Shown: one piece after another, positions 8,647 through 17,055 of the stretch
Layout of the letters: each line of letters opens with the position of its first letter
Numbering within the stretch: position 1 is the first letter of the stretch
Origin: Akkermansiaceae bacterium
GTDB taxonomy: Bacteria > Verrucomicrobiota > Verrucomicrobiia > Verrucomicrobiales > Akkermansiaceae
NCBI GenBank assembly: GCA_030725745.1
Contig: JANRFH010000012.1
Coordinates: forward strand, 41,991-105,990
DNA length: 64,000 nucleotides
Direction of reading: 5' to 3'
Notes under the pieces: generated by a model
What the model was told of the DNA's origin: nothing
What the model saw: only the letters and a program-made list of their open reading frames with translations
Database searches by the model: none
Position numbers and translations under genes: made by a program

Positions 8647-9207
8647 TCATTGACCGGACATCGCCGGCTTAGAAGCGCTCTCGCCCGGCTTAGTGTCGGA
8701 AGCCGATCCCTGTGAAGGGGTGCCAACCGTGGATTTACCAACGAATATGGCTCCTGCTTCGATAGTGAGTGTTTTAGCCTTGATGTCGCCAACAACTTCA
8801 GCACTGGACTTAAGCTCAGCGCGATCAGTTGCGATCATGTTGCCATGCACCTTGCCGTAAATGATGATTGTGCCAGTCTTGATCTCTGCCTTGATGCGAG
8901 CGTTTTCACCGACAGTTAGGTTCCCAGAGGATTGGATTTCTCCTTCGATCTTACCGTCAACGATAAGGTCGTGCTGAAATTTCACGATACCCTTAATCTC
9001 CACATCAGAAGAAAGGACGTTGCGGGTGTTGCCGCCGGAAGATGGCTTCTGTGAGCTTGGAGAACTCGACGGACTCGGAGATGACGATGACGAGGGCGCT
9101 GATTCTCTAGCCGGGGTAGAGGATGACTGAGATGCACGCTCTTCTGAATCCGTCAGCGATGGCTTCTGCGATTCACTTCCTTCTTGGCCGATGACTTTCT
9201 TAAACAC
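8647..9207 (-). CDS. Bactofilin (polymer-forming cytoskeletal protein)
   Basis: The protein has 186 residues and begins at a GTG. A Ser/Pro-rich disordered N-terminus (about 1-65, long runs of serine) precedes the bactofilin core (VLSSDVEIKGIVKF, DGKIEGEIQSSGNLTVGENA, IIIYGKVHGNMIATDRAEL, VGDIKAKTLTIEAGAIFVG). The tail is again disordered. The core repeats form a beta-helix that polymerises head to head. It is adjacent to a second bactofilin-like gene, so the two may co-assemble. Upstream is a TPR membrane protein gene on the same strand. Confidence 0.93.
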   Translation of the reverse strand: MFKKVIGQEGSESQKPSLTDSEERASQSSSTPARESAPSSSSSPSPSSSPSSQKPSSGGNTRNVLSSDVEIKGIVKFQHDLIVDGKIEGEIQSSGNLTVGENARIKAEIKTGTIIIYGKVHGNMIATDRAELKSSAEVVGDIKAKTLTIEAGAIFVGKSTVGTPSQGSASDTKPGESASKPAMSGQ

Positions 9208-9255
9208 AGGAAAAAACTAAGGTTCGGGGTTGTAGTATGTCAATGCGATTTGGAC

Positions 9256-10077
9256 TTATTCCTCAGTAGGCGCTTCTTCAGGAAGCAAAGGATTGTCCCC
9301 GGCTGCACCGCCAAGACCGTTCACTGCATCGATCAGATCATCCATCGTTGCATCCCCTTCGGGCACTACGATTTCTTCATCGCCACCGAAGTTAGTCTCC
9401 GGCACCACAATTTTCTCAGCAATCTCCTTCGGAGCTTCCGCCTTCATCAGCAGCAAACGCATCGTCGCGATCTGGATGAAAGGGCTGCCTGGATAATCCC
9501 GCTCGACAGCCGAATAGGCGACCTTCGCAGCCTCCTCGTCCTCTTTAGCCAGCGCGATATCACCGAGAGAAACCCATGCATACGGAGCGATGTATGTAGC
9601 CTCAGGGTTCTCCGTGATCGCTTCGAAAATAGCCTTCGCTTCGTCCGTTTTCCCTTGTGCCAGAAGCTTCGCGCCGAGGCTCGCCTGCGCACTAGGCTTT
9701 GCAGGGCTATCGGAATCCGAGTCAACCAGTGACTTCAATGTAGCGATCGCATCATCCTGCTGACCGTCTTCCCACTGCTTTTCCGCTACAAGAATCTTCG
9801 CGCTGTCAGCAGCCGCCGTCCCTTCATGCTCAGCCAAGACTTTTTGCAGTTCGGATAGCTCATCCCCATCTGTCAAAAGAGCTCCCGCCGTCTCCTCAGC
9901 GCTCTGATTGATGCCATCCACGATGACATAAGCCACCGCTCCAAGCGCCAAGATCACCGCCAGAAAGATCAGTTTCATCTGGTGCTTATCGAGGAATACC
10001 TCCAGTGCCGGGGGTTCTTGAGAAATTTCTCCGAGCGGCCCTGCGCCCGGGGTTTTGAGTGATTGATCTTCTGCCAT
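9256..10077 (-). CDS. Single-pass membrane protein with TPR-like periplasmic domain (YfgM-like)
   Basis: I start at the ATG at 10077 (273 aa). The N-terminal extension in the track is rich in Cys and Arg and unlikely. A cytoplasmic tail is followed by one TM helix (LIFLAVILALGAVAYVIVDG) and a periplasmic region with TPR-like helical pairs (SLGAKLLAQGKTDEAKAIF, WVSLGDIALAKEDEEAAKVAYS, DYPGSPFIQIATMRLLL). The C-terminus is acidic. This matches the YfgM-type layout of a membrane anchor plus tetratricopeptide domain, which in E. coli sits at the translocon, but specific identity is uncertain. It is divergent from dnaE. Confidence 0.75.
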   Translation of the reverse strand: MAEDQSLKTPGAGPLGEISQEPPALEVFLDKHQMKLIFLAVILALGAVAYVIVDGINQSAEETAGALLTDGDELSELQKVLAEHEGTAAADSAKILVAEKQWEDGQQDDAIATLKSLVDSDSDSPAKPSAQASLGAKLLAQGKTDEAKAIFEAITENPEATYIAPYAWVSLGDIALAKEDEEAAKVAYSAVERDYPGSPFIQIATMRLLLMKAEAPKEIAEKIVVPETNFGGDEEIVVPEGDATMDDLIDAVNGLGGAAGDNPLLPEEAPTEE

Positions 10078-10216
10078 GACTTTTTTCGCCCTCGGGCGGA
10101 CGCACATGCAAGCCACCCCCGCACACTAAATCAACCGCTTTCTTCCATTCACCCCCCGATTCCCTCCTCTGCCCTCTCGACATCCCCCGCCCGCCCATCA
10201 AGAATCACCCCGCCGC

Positions 10217-13200
10217 ATGTCAGACTCCTTCGTCCACCTCCACCTCCACACCGCCTACTCCCTTCTCGACGGAATGATCCGCACCAAGGAGCTCGCCGCC
10301 CGCGCTGCTGAGCTTGGCATGCCCGCCGTCGCCATGACTGACCATGGCAATCTCTACGGCGCCATCGACTTCTACCAGAAATGCAAGAAAGCCGGAGTGA
10401 AGCCCATCCTCGGCTGCGAAATCTACCTCGCCCCTTTTGGCGCACGCGGCGCGGACGATAAAAAGAAAATCCCCAACCGCAAAAACGCCACCCACCTCAC
10501 CCTCCTCGCGGAGACCAACGAAGGTTGGCAAAACCTCTCCAAGCTCACCTCCATCGGCCACCTCGAGGGCATGTATAATGGGAAACCCCGCGTCGACCGG
10601 GAAACCCTCCGCGCCCATTCCAAAGGCATCATCTGCCTCTCCGGCTGCATCTCCGGCCCCGTCAATGAATGGCTCCGCCAAGACGATCAGATAAAAGCCC
10701 TCGAAACCCTCACCGAGCTGCGCGACATCTACGGCAAGGACAACCTCTTCGTCGAGCTCCACAACCACGGCCTGGAAATGCAGCTCAAAGTCCTCCCCCA
10801 GCTCGTCTCCCTTGCGGAAAAACTCGACCTCCCCGTCGTTGCCGCAAACGACGTCCATTTCCTCCACCGCACCGATCACGAGGCGCACGATGTCATGATC
10901 TGCATCGGCACCGGCTCCATGGTCATCGATGAAAATCGCATGCGCTACACCCCGGAAGTCCATTTCAAGACCGCCGAGGAAATGCGCGAGATTTTCAAAG
11001 ACATCCCCCACGCCTGCGACAACACCCTCGTCATCGCCGACCGCTGCAACGTCGAAATCAAACTCGACTCCACCTCTTCGGAAAAATACCCGCAGTTCCC
11101 CACCCCGGACGGCTCCCCGCGCGAGGAATACATCATGAAGCTCTGCCAAGAAGGTGTGCTCAAACACTACGGCGCGGAAAAAGCCGCCTCCGCCGAAGTC
11201 CAGGATAGACTCAAATACGAAGTCGACACCATCAACTCCCTCGGCTTCGCCTCCTACTTCCTCATCACCGCCGACTTCATCCAGTGGGCGCGCGACAACG
11301 ACATCCCCGTCGGCCCCGGCCGTGGCTCCGCCGCCGGCTCGCTCGCCTCCTACGCCATGGGTATCACCAATATCTGCCCCCTCCAGTTCGGCCTCCTCTT
11401 CGAGCGATTCCTCAACCCCGAGCGCGTCTCCCCTCCCGACGTCGATATCGACTTCTGCCAGTCACGCCGCGCCGAAGTCATCCAATACGTCCGCGAAAAA
11501 TACGGCGAGAAATCCGTTTCCCACATCATCACCTACGGAAAAATGGCGGCGAAATCCGTCATCCGCGATGTCTCCCGCGTCATGGGCGTCTCCTACGGCG
11601 AGGCCGATAAAATTGCCAAAATGATCGAGGCGAAACCCGGCGTCACCCTCAAGTCCGAGTGGGATTCCAAGGAAGAACTCCGCGAACTCATCGAATCCTC
11701 CTCCACCTACAAGGAACTCTGGAGCTACGCCCTCCGCCTCGAAGGCATCAACCGCAACGTCGGCATCCACGCCGCCGGAGTCGTCATCGGAGACCGCCCG
11801 CTCGATGAACACGTCCCCCTCACACGCGGCAACGAAGGCGAAGTCGTCACCCAATACGACATGGGAGCTATCACCGAAGTCGGCCTCCTGAAAATGGATT
11901 TCCTCGGACTGAAAAACCTCACCGTCATTCACGACGCCGTCGGCCACATCCGCAAGCACACCCCGGACTTCGATATCGAAAAAGTCCCCCTCCACGATCA
12001 GCCCACCTTCGACATGCTCAACCGTGGCGATACCATGGGCGTCTTCCAGCTGGAGTCCGGCGGCATGGTCGAGACCTGCAAGAAGTACGAGATCCGTAGT
12101 ATTGATGACATCATCGACCTTATCGCCGTCTATCGCCCCGGAGCCATGCAGTTCATCGACCAGATGCTCGATGTAAAGAAAGGCAAGAAAGCCTTCTACG
12201 AGCACCCCCTCATGGAGCAGATCTGCGGCAACACCTACGGCGTCATGATCTACCAGGAGCAGGTGCAGAACGCCGCCAAAGTCCTCGCCGGATACACCCT
12301 CGGCGGCGCCGACCTCCTGCGCCGCGCCATGGGTAAAAAGGACGTCGAGAAGATGGCCAAGGAACGCATCAAGTTCATCGAGGGAGCCAAGAAGCACAAC
12401 GACATCGGCGAAAAACTCGCCAACACCATCTTCGACAAGATCAACGCCTTCGCCGGCTACGGATTCAACAAATCCCACTCCGCCTGCTACGGCCACATCT
12501 CCTACTGGACTGCCTACCTCAAGGCAAACCACCCCGTCGAGTTCCTCGCCGCCCTCCTTTCCAATGAGGTCAACAACACCGACAAGATCACCGTCTTCGT
12601 CGCCGAGTGCCACAAGATGCACATCGAGATCCTCCCGCCGAACCTCAACAAATCCCAGCTCCGCTTCGTCCCCGAGAAACTCGAATCCGGTGCCATGGCC
12701 GTGCGCTACGGCCTCGCCGCCATCAAGAACTGCGGGGAAGCCGCCATGGCCACCGCCATCAGAGAGCGCACCGAAAACGGAAACTACACCTCCCTAGAAG
12801 ACTTCTCCTCCCGCCTCGATTCCAAAGTCATCAACAAACGAATCCTCGAGAACCTCGTCAAAGCCGGTGCCCTCGATTGGACAGGGGAAAACCGCGCCTC
12901 CATGTTCATCCGCCTTGAGCAAGTCGTCGCCTCCGCCTCATCTGCCCAGCGCGACAAAGCCTCCGGCCAGTCCTCCCTCTTCGATGCCATGGACTTCGCC
13001 CCCCCAGCCGCCACCAAAGACTCACCTACCATAAACGCCGTAGAAGAATGGTCAAAGGACGAACGCCTCGCCCACGAGAAGGAACTGCTCGGCTTCTACG
13101 TCACCGGCCACCCGCTCGATAAATACCGGGGCATCCTCGACAGCGACAAATACAATCGCATCGGCCTCATCGAGGAAATCGAACTCACCGACCCCCGCGC

Positions 13201-13693
13201 CCGCTACCCCATCGCCGGCATGGTGCGCTCACTTGAGACACGCATGACCAAGGCAGGCAAACCCTTCGGCATCCTCACCGTCGAGGACTTCACCGGCTCC
13301 TGCGAGATCATGCTCTGGAGCGAAAGCTTCATCCCCGCTCGCGATTCCGGCATCCTAGCCCCCGGCAACATCATCAAACTCAAAATCGCCATCCAAGTCG
13401 ATGACCGCACCGGCGGCCGCCGCCTCACCGGAGGCTCCCTCAGCGAGCTAAAAACCCGCAAAGCCTCCGCCAACGCGAACGCCCCCCTAGAGCTCCTCCT
13501 CTGGACTCACCGCCACACAGAGAAAGACCTCGAGAAAATCCGCTACCACATCACCGGCCACCCCGGTACCACCCCCGTCATCCTCCATTTCCAAAACTCC
13601 GCCGGAAAACGCCTCTCCATCGAGCCATCCGGCACCTACCACATCAAGCGCTCCGAAGAACTCCTCAACGCCCTCGACCGCTTCATGGAGTAA
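10217..13693 (+). CDS. dnaE: DNA polymerase III subunit alpha
   Basis: This is the replicative polymerase catalytic subunit, 1158 residues, full length for the DnaE1 class. It starts with a PHP domain (FVHLHLHTAYSLLDGM). The palm carries the metal-binding aspartates in PPDVDIDFCQSRR (about residues 405-418), after VGPGRGSAAGSLASYA. Downstream are the fingers, the AGYGFNKSHSACYGHISYWTAYLKANHP block, an HhH region, and an OB fold near 1000 (IAGMVRSLETRMTKAGKPFGILTVEDFTG). It is a single-gene unit. Its C-rich third codon positions generate long antisense ORFs that are not genes. Confidence 0.98.
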   Translation: MSDSFVHLHLHTAYSLLDGMIRTKELAARAAELGMPAVAMTDHGNLYGAIDFYQKCKKAGVKPILGCEIYLAPFGARGADDKKKIPNRKNATHLTLLAETNEGWQNLSKLTSIGHLEGMYNGKPRVDRETLRAHSKGIICLSGCISGPVNEWLRQDDQIKALETLTELRDIYGKDNLFVELHNHGLEMQLKVLPQLVSLAEKLDLPVVAANDVHFLHRTDHEAHDVMICIGTGSMVIDENRMRYTPEVHFKTAEEMREIFKDIPHACDNTLVIADRCNVEIKLDSTSSEKYPQFPTPDGSPREEYIMKLCQEGVLKHYGAEKAASAEVQDRLKYEVDTINSLGFASYFLITADFIQWARDNDIPVGPGRGSAAGSLASYAMGITNICPLQFGLLFERFLNPERVSPPDVDIDFCQSRRAEVIQYVREKYGEKSVSHIITYGKMAAKSVIRDVSRVMGVSYGEADKIAKMIEAKPGVTLKSEWDSKEELRELIESSSTYKELWSYALRLEGINRNVGIHAAGVVIGDRPLDEHVPLTRGNEGEVVTQYDMGAITEVGLLKMDFLGLKNLTVIHDAVGHIRKHTPDFDIEKVPLHDQPTFDMLNRGDTMGVFQLESGGMVETCKKYEIRSIDDIIDLIAVYRPGAMQFIDQMLDVKKGKKAFYEHPLMEQICGNTYGVMIYQEQVQNAAKVLAGYTLGGADLLRRAMGKKDVEKMAKERIKFIEGAKKHNDIGEKLANTIFDKINAFAGYGFNKSHSACYGHISYWTAYLKANHPVEFLAALLSNEVNNTDKITVFVAECHKMHIEILPPNLNKSQLRFVPEKLESGAMAVRYGLAAIKNCGEAAMATAIRERTENGNYTSLEDFSSRLDSKVINKRILENLVKAGALDWTGENRASMFIRLEQVVASASSAQRDKASGQSSLFDAMDFAPPAATKDSPTINAVEEWSKDERLAHEKELLGFYVTGHPLDKYRGILDSDKYNRIGLIEEIELTDPRARYPIAGMVRSLETRMTKAGKPFGILTVEDFTGSCEIMLWSESFIPARDSGILAPGNIIKLKIAIQVDDRTGGRRLTGGSLSELKTRKASANANAPLELLLWTHRHTEKDLEKIRYHITGHPGTTPVILHFQNSAGKRLSIEPSGTYHIKRSEELLNALDRFME

Positions 13694-13835
13694 CCCTCCT
13701 CCAGCAACTCTTCCACTGATTTGATCTCGCCCCCCGGCGATCCCCTTCGGGCACGGCGCGAATAGCGCCTGTCCATGTCGTTCCACTCCATTCTTCTCAC
13801 TTCTCATTAGCCACTTTAGTCCCATACAAAGAGCC

Positions 13836-14192
13836 ATGAGCATCCAACGCCAAGAAACCCAGCAACGCATGAGCCGCATCGTCATTCACAACGACACGGT
13901 GTATTTGTGCGGCCAAGTCTGCAAAGACGCCACAAAAGACATCTCCGAGCAGACCGCCACCATGCTGGCGAAAGTCGATGACCTCCTCCTCCAATCCGGC
14001 TCCGACCGCGAGCACATGCTCTCCGCCACCGTCTACGTCAGAGACATGAAAGACTTCGCCGCCATGAATGAAGTCTGGGACGCCTGGGTTCCAGAAGGCC
14101 ACGCCCCCGCCCGAGCATGTGTCGAAGCCCGCATGGCACGCCCTGAACTCCTCGTGGAGATCTCTGTCATCGCTGCGGTGAGGAGGAAGTAG
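13836..14192 (+). CDS. RidA family protein
   Basis: The protein has 118 residues with the YjgF/YER057c/UK114 fold. Visible family motifs are [54 protein letters not shown] and the C-terminal [23 protein letters not shown]. The conserved arginine that binds the substrate carboxylate in RidA proper is positioned in the ARACVEAR segment. RidA enzymes deaminate reactive enamines or imines from PLP enzymes, but many subfamilies exist and this one looks closer to the YoaB-like group. It stands alone downstream of dnaE. Confidence 0.88.
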   Translation: MSIQRQETQQRMSRIVIHNDTVYLCGQVCKDATKDISEQTATMLAKVDDLLLQSGSDREHMLSATVYVRDMKDFAAMNEVWDAWVPEGHAPARACVEARMARPELLVEISVIAAVRRK

Positions 14193-14248
14193 AGACGTAT
14201 TCACCTGCCTTTACATCAATCCTCTCCGAGATTTAGAATCTTTGTCCT

Positions 14249-14608
14249 ATGAGCAAAGTTAAAGGCCGATTCTATTTCCGCCAGACAGTGAACGGAAACT
14301 TAGTAGGGGGATTTCCGGGAAAAATTCAGGCAATCGAGGCCGACATTCAGGGAATCTACCCCGGCATTCAGGCAATCTAGCCCGACATTCCCGCAATCTA
14401 GCCCGGCATTCAGGCAATCGAGGCCGACATTGAGGCAATCTAGGCCGGCATTCAGGGAATCTACCCCGACATTCAGGCAATCTACCCCGGCATTTCCGGG
14501 AAAAACGCCAACCACAAGTGGAATTCCCCGGGGAGCGACCCTGTGATGATGGTGGTGGTCGCCTGTCAGGCATCCCTCAAACGCCGCTCCTTGGGTGAAG
14601 GCTCCTAA
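14249..14608 (+). pseudogene. Small repeat-bearing ORF interrupted by three in-frame TAG stops
   Basis: From the ATG at 14249 one plus-strand frame begins MSKVKGRFYFRQTVNGNLVG, enters eight 21-bp repeats reading as heptapeptides (IQAIEAD, IQGIYPG and so on), and continues to a TAA at 14606-14608. TAG codons break it at 14378, 14399 and 14441. As written it yields only a 43-residue peptide. The N-terminal phrase resembles short verrucomicrobial ORFs that I recall only loosely. It could be a decayed gene or a repeat array that captured a start. No function is assigned. Confidence 0.5.
14324..14491. repeat. Eight-copy 21-bp tandem repeat
   Basis: Eight contiguous 21-bp units have a core like ATTCAGGCAATCTA followed by a CCGAC or CCGGC end. 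The final triplet alternates GAC/GGC through the array, implying a 42-bp higher-order unit. The array is bracketed by a 14-bp direct repeat, ATTTCCGGGAAAAA, at 14311-14324 and 14492-14505. Unit length is a multiple of three, so every frame repeats as a heptapeptide. There are no spacers, so this is not a CRISPR. Confidence 0.95.
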
Positions 14609-16485
14609 TCCTGCAAATAGCTCTTCGGGCGGTAGAGGATAGCGAAGGGGATGAAGATGAGGGCGGTGGCTCCCATCAGGGCACTGAAGAACCAGAAATA
14701 CTCTGCGCCTTGCAGACGGACTTGACCACCTGAGAAGGTCATTTGAGAAATGGACTCCCCTGCCCCGCCTTCGGACTTATCTTTGAATCCGATTTCCTTT
14801 TTCCGCAGGGAGAGCCATGTCTCGGCGGGGCGGAGGGAGTCGATCCATGAGGGCTTGGCTTCGGTTTCTGTCTCGGCCTTTTCGAGGATGATGCCTTGAT
14901 CCCACTCAGTGTTCCATTTGCCATCAGCCCCGGGGCTCCAGAGGCGGGCGGTGGTGGAGTTGAGGACGAGGTATTCGATGGGCTTGCCCCAGGGATCTGT
15001 GAAGGCGGAGGCGATGCGGTTGCCCTCGGCCTCGGTGGGGAGTTTGTTAGACTCAGCGGAGGCAGCGATGATGGCGGCGGCGGCTTGATCGAAGGTTTTC
15101 TGGCCGGGGATTTCTAAGGGGACTTTCGCGTCTTTGTTAAGACGGCGGATGAAATCGTCTTCCGTGCCGGTGGTGCGGTCATAGCCGGGAAGGACAACGG
15201 TGCGCGGGCTTTCCTGCCAATCTTTGGGCAAGATCCCGATAGATTCCTCAAGCTGAATCTCGGCGGCGCTGGGGATTTGGATGAAGTGGTTCACGCCGAC
15301 GACGAGGAGATTCCCCACAGCGACGGCGGCGAGGTAGAAGCACATGATGAAGGATTTCATGGTCTTCGGTGCCTGAGTGTAGGCGAACTCAAGGGCGACG
15401 ATGGAAACGAGGATCTCGGAGGCGGTGAGGAGGGCGAAGGCGCCGATCTGCCAGATGATGTTCGGCCTTTCCCCGGCATCGATGCGCACTTGGATGAGGC
15501 TAACGAGGACGAAGGCTCCCGTCATGAGCAGGAGGCCGACTCCCATTTTCCGCAGGGGGCTGAGCGGCCAGAATTTCTCCACCACCGGGTAGATGAGGTA
15601 GCTGAAGAGCGGGATGAAGCTGAGGACAAAGACGGAATTGAGCGATTGGATCTGGGAGGGCAGCCACTCGAAGCCGAGAAAATTCCTGTCCATGTCTTGG
15701 GACTGGAAGATCCAGGTGGAGCCGGTCTGATCAAAGAGCGCCCAGAACATGGCGACGAAGAGGTAGACGGGCGCGAGCTTGAACATGGCGATGAGGCCGT
15801 GCTTTCCGAAAGCCTCGCGGAGGAAATGCATGCCGCCTGCAGGGACGTGGGCGAAGCGTTTCCTCCCGAGCCAGAAGATGAAGGTGGCGATCGCCATCAG
15901 CCCGCCGGGCACGCCGAATGCCCAGTGTGGCCCATACCATTCCAGCAGCCACGGAGTGAGGAGCATGGAGGCGAAGGCGCCGAGATTGATGGAGAAGTAG
16001 AACCAGTTAAAAACGCGCGGCAGGAGGTGTCGGTTCTTCGCGCCGAATTGATCGCCAACATGGGCGGAGACGCAGGGCTTGATGCCGCCCGCACCGAGTG
16101 CGATGAGAACCATGCCCGCCATCATCCAGTGCTCGGAATTCCCAAAGGTGCCCATGAGGGCGAGCGCGGCGTGCCCAGCACAATAGACGAGCGAGAGGAG
16201 GATGATGACACGGTATTTCCCAAGGAATACATCGGCGAGCAATGCACCGAGAATGGGTGTAAAATAGAAGGCGACATTGAAAAGGTGGACAAGCTCGGTG
16301 GCGCGCGTTTTCTCCATGGGAGTGCGCAGCGCATCGTCCATGAGAAAGAGGTATTGGCTGAGGAAGACGGCGAGAATGGCCTTCATGCCGTAGAAGGAAA
16401 AACGCTCGGCGGCTTCGTTCCCGATGATGTGGGGGATGCCGCGCGGCATTCCAGCGGTCTCCTCGGGGCGCGTGCGGTATTCCAT
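14605..16485 (-). CDS. POT/PTR-family proton-dependent peptide transporter
   Basis: I start at the ATG at 16485 (626 aa). The 60-residue extension in the track is translated from an upstream inverted-repeat element. The protein is a major-facilitator symporter for di- or tripeptides. It shows the family signature around ERFSFYGMKAILAVFLSQYL and ILGALLADVFLGKYRVI, then GAGGIKPCVSAHVGDQFG, with about 12-14 TM segments ending in LIFIPFAILYRP. An insertion of about 170 residues between late TMs (about residues 430-590, soluble, DRTTGTEDDFIRRLNKDAKV) is unusual; POT members with large extramembrane inserts exist. Confidence 0.9.
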   Translation of the reverse strand: MEYRTRPEETAGMPRGIPHIIGNEAAERFSFYGMKAILAVFLSQYLFLMDDALRTPMEKTRATELVHLFNVAFYFTPILGALLADVFLGKYRVIILLSLVYCAGHAALALMGTFGNSEHWMMAGMVLIALGAGGIKPCVSAHVGDQFGAKNRHLLPRVFNWFYFSINLGAFASMLLTPWLLEWYGPHWAFGVPGGLMAIATFIFWLGRKRFAHVPAGGMHFLREAFGKHGLIAMFKLAPVYLFVAMFWALFDQTGSTWIFQSQDMDRNFLGFEWLPSQIQSLNSVFVLSFIPLFSYLIYPVVEKFWPLSPLRKMGVGLLLMTGAFVLVSLIQVRIDAGERPNIIWQIGAFALLTASEILVSIVALEFAYTQAPKTMKSFIMCFYLAAVAVGNLLVVGVNHFIQIPSAAEIQLEESIGILPKDWQESPRTVVLPGYDRTTGTEDDFIRRLNKDAKVPLEIPGQKTFDQAAAAIIAASAESNKLPTEAEGNRIASAFTDPWGKPIEYLVLNSTTARLWSPGADGKWNTEWDQGIILEKAETETEAKPSWIDSLRPAETWLSLRKKEIGFKDKSEGGAGESISQMTFSGGQVRLQGAEYFWFFSALMGATALIFIPFAILYRPKSYLQD

Positions 16486-16578
16486 GGGCGGGAGGTTCTG
16501 CTCTGGGGCGGGAAACTTCAAGCCAAGTTGCGGGGGGTCGGTGCAACTGAAAGTGGCGGGCAGATTGCACAAGGATAA

Positions 16579-16701
16579 GGAGCAGGTGCGTCTCCGCGCC
16601 TTGAGTTCGGGGTGGCGTCTCCGCCGCCCGTGGAAAAGCGACTTTTTTACTGCGGGTGAAGACACCCGCTTGAACTCAAGGCGCGAAGACGCACCTACTC
16701 C
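16579..16701. repeat. 123-bp nested inverted-repeat element
   Basis: Two 30-bp arms (starting GGAGCAGGTGCGTCTCCGCG and its complement at the far end) match with two mismatches. Inside lie smaller hairpins: GGCG-TCTC-CGCC and GCGGGTG-AAGA-CACCCGC. All four hairpin tips carry a GTCTYC word. The element lies between the divergent POT and GNAT genes. It looks like a REP/MITE-type repeat rather than a terminator. Confidence 0.85.
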
Positions 16702-16791
16702 TCAGGGAGATGCACTGACCACTACATTAAGCTACAACCGCAGGCTGCCTGTTGTCTTGCGCTTCTTCCGGTATGCGCGAGGCTTCATTCC

Positions 16792-17043
16792 ATGGAAGTC
16801 ACCGACAACACCGCCGAGAACCGTTTCGAACTCGTGGAGAACGGCCTACTTGCCTACGCCGATTATGAAATCGATGGCAAGGTGCTCGTCCTTCCCCATG
16901 TAGAGGCACACCCGGATCTACGTGGCACAGGGGCGGCGGGGCGGCTGATGAAAGGCGTGCTGGAAGCCGCCGATGAGCGGGGTCTAGAAGTCAGGCCAGT
17001 GTGTGGCTACGCCGTCGCCTACATGCGCAAGCACGGGCGCTAG
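16792..17043 (+). CDS. Small GNAT-like N-acetyltransferase (YjdJ type)
   Basis: At 83 residues this corresponds to the minimal GNAT fold of the YjdJ/GtlB group. The acetyl-CoA pyrophosphate loop is recognisable in HPDLRGTGAAGRLMKGVLEAADERG, and the strand following it is VRPVCGYAVAYMRKHG, typical of this subfamily. These small acetyltransferases are cytoplasmic and mostly of unknown substrate. It ends 12 bp before the convergent kinase gene. The start at 16792 is the ATG in TTCCATGGAAG, and no longer form is supported. Confidence 0.85.
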   Translation: MEVTDNTAENRFELVENGLLAYADYEIDGKVLVLPHVEAHPDLRGTGAAGRLMKGVLEAADERGLEVRPVCGYAVAYMRKHGR

Positions 17044-17055
17044 AGGGAACTATTG

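Noticed and set aside
10220-12622. Long minus-strand ORFs (315 and 386 aa) opposite dnaE
   Set aside because: dnaE is unmistakable on the plus strand. The antisense frames lack any domain and arise from its C-rich third positions.
14324-14491. Possible CRISPR array
   Set aside because: Units are contiguous with no spacers, no cas genes are nearby, and the unit length is coding-compatible.
14259-14573. Two minus-strand ORFs through the 21-bp array (CRxRLPE and VGLDCLN heptapeptides)
   Set aside because: Any frame of a 21-bp repeat without stops gives a heptapeptide repeat. There is no start context or flanking coding signal.
15277-16578. 433-aa plus-strand ORF
   Set aside because: It lies wholly antisense to the POT transporter. 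Its charge-rich, Glu/Asp/His-heavy composition is typical of antisense frames in GC-rich codons.
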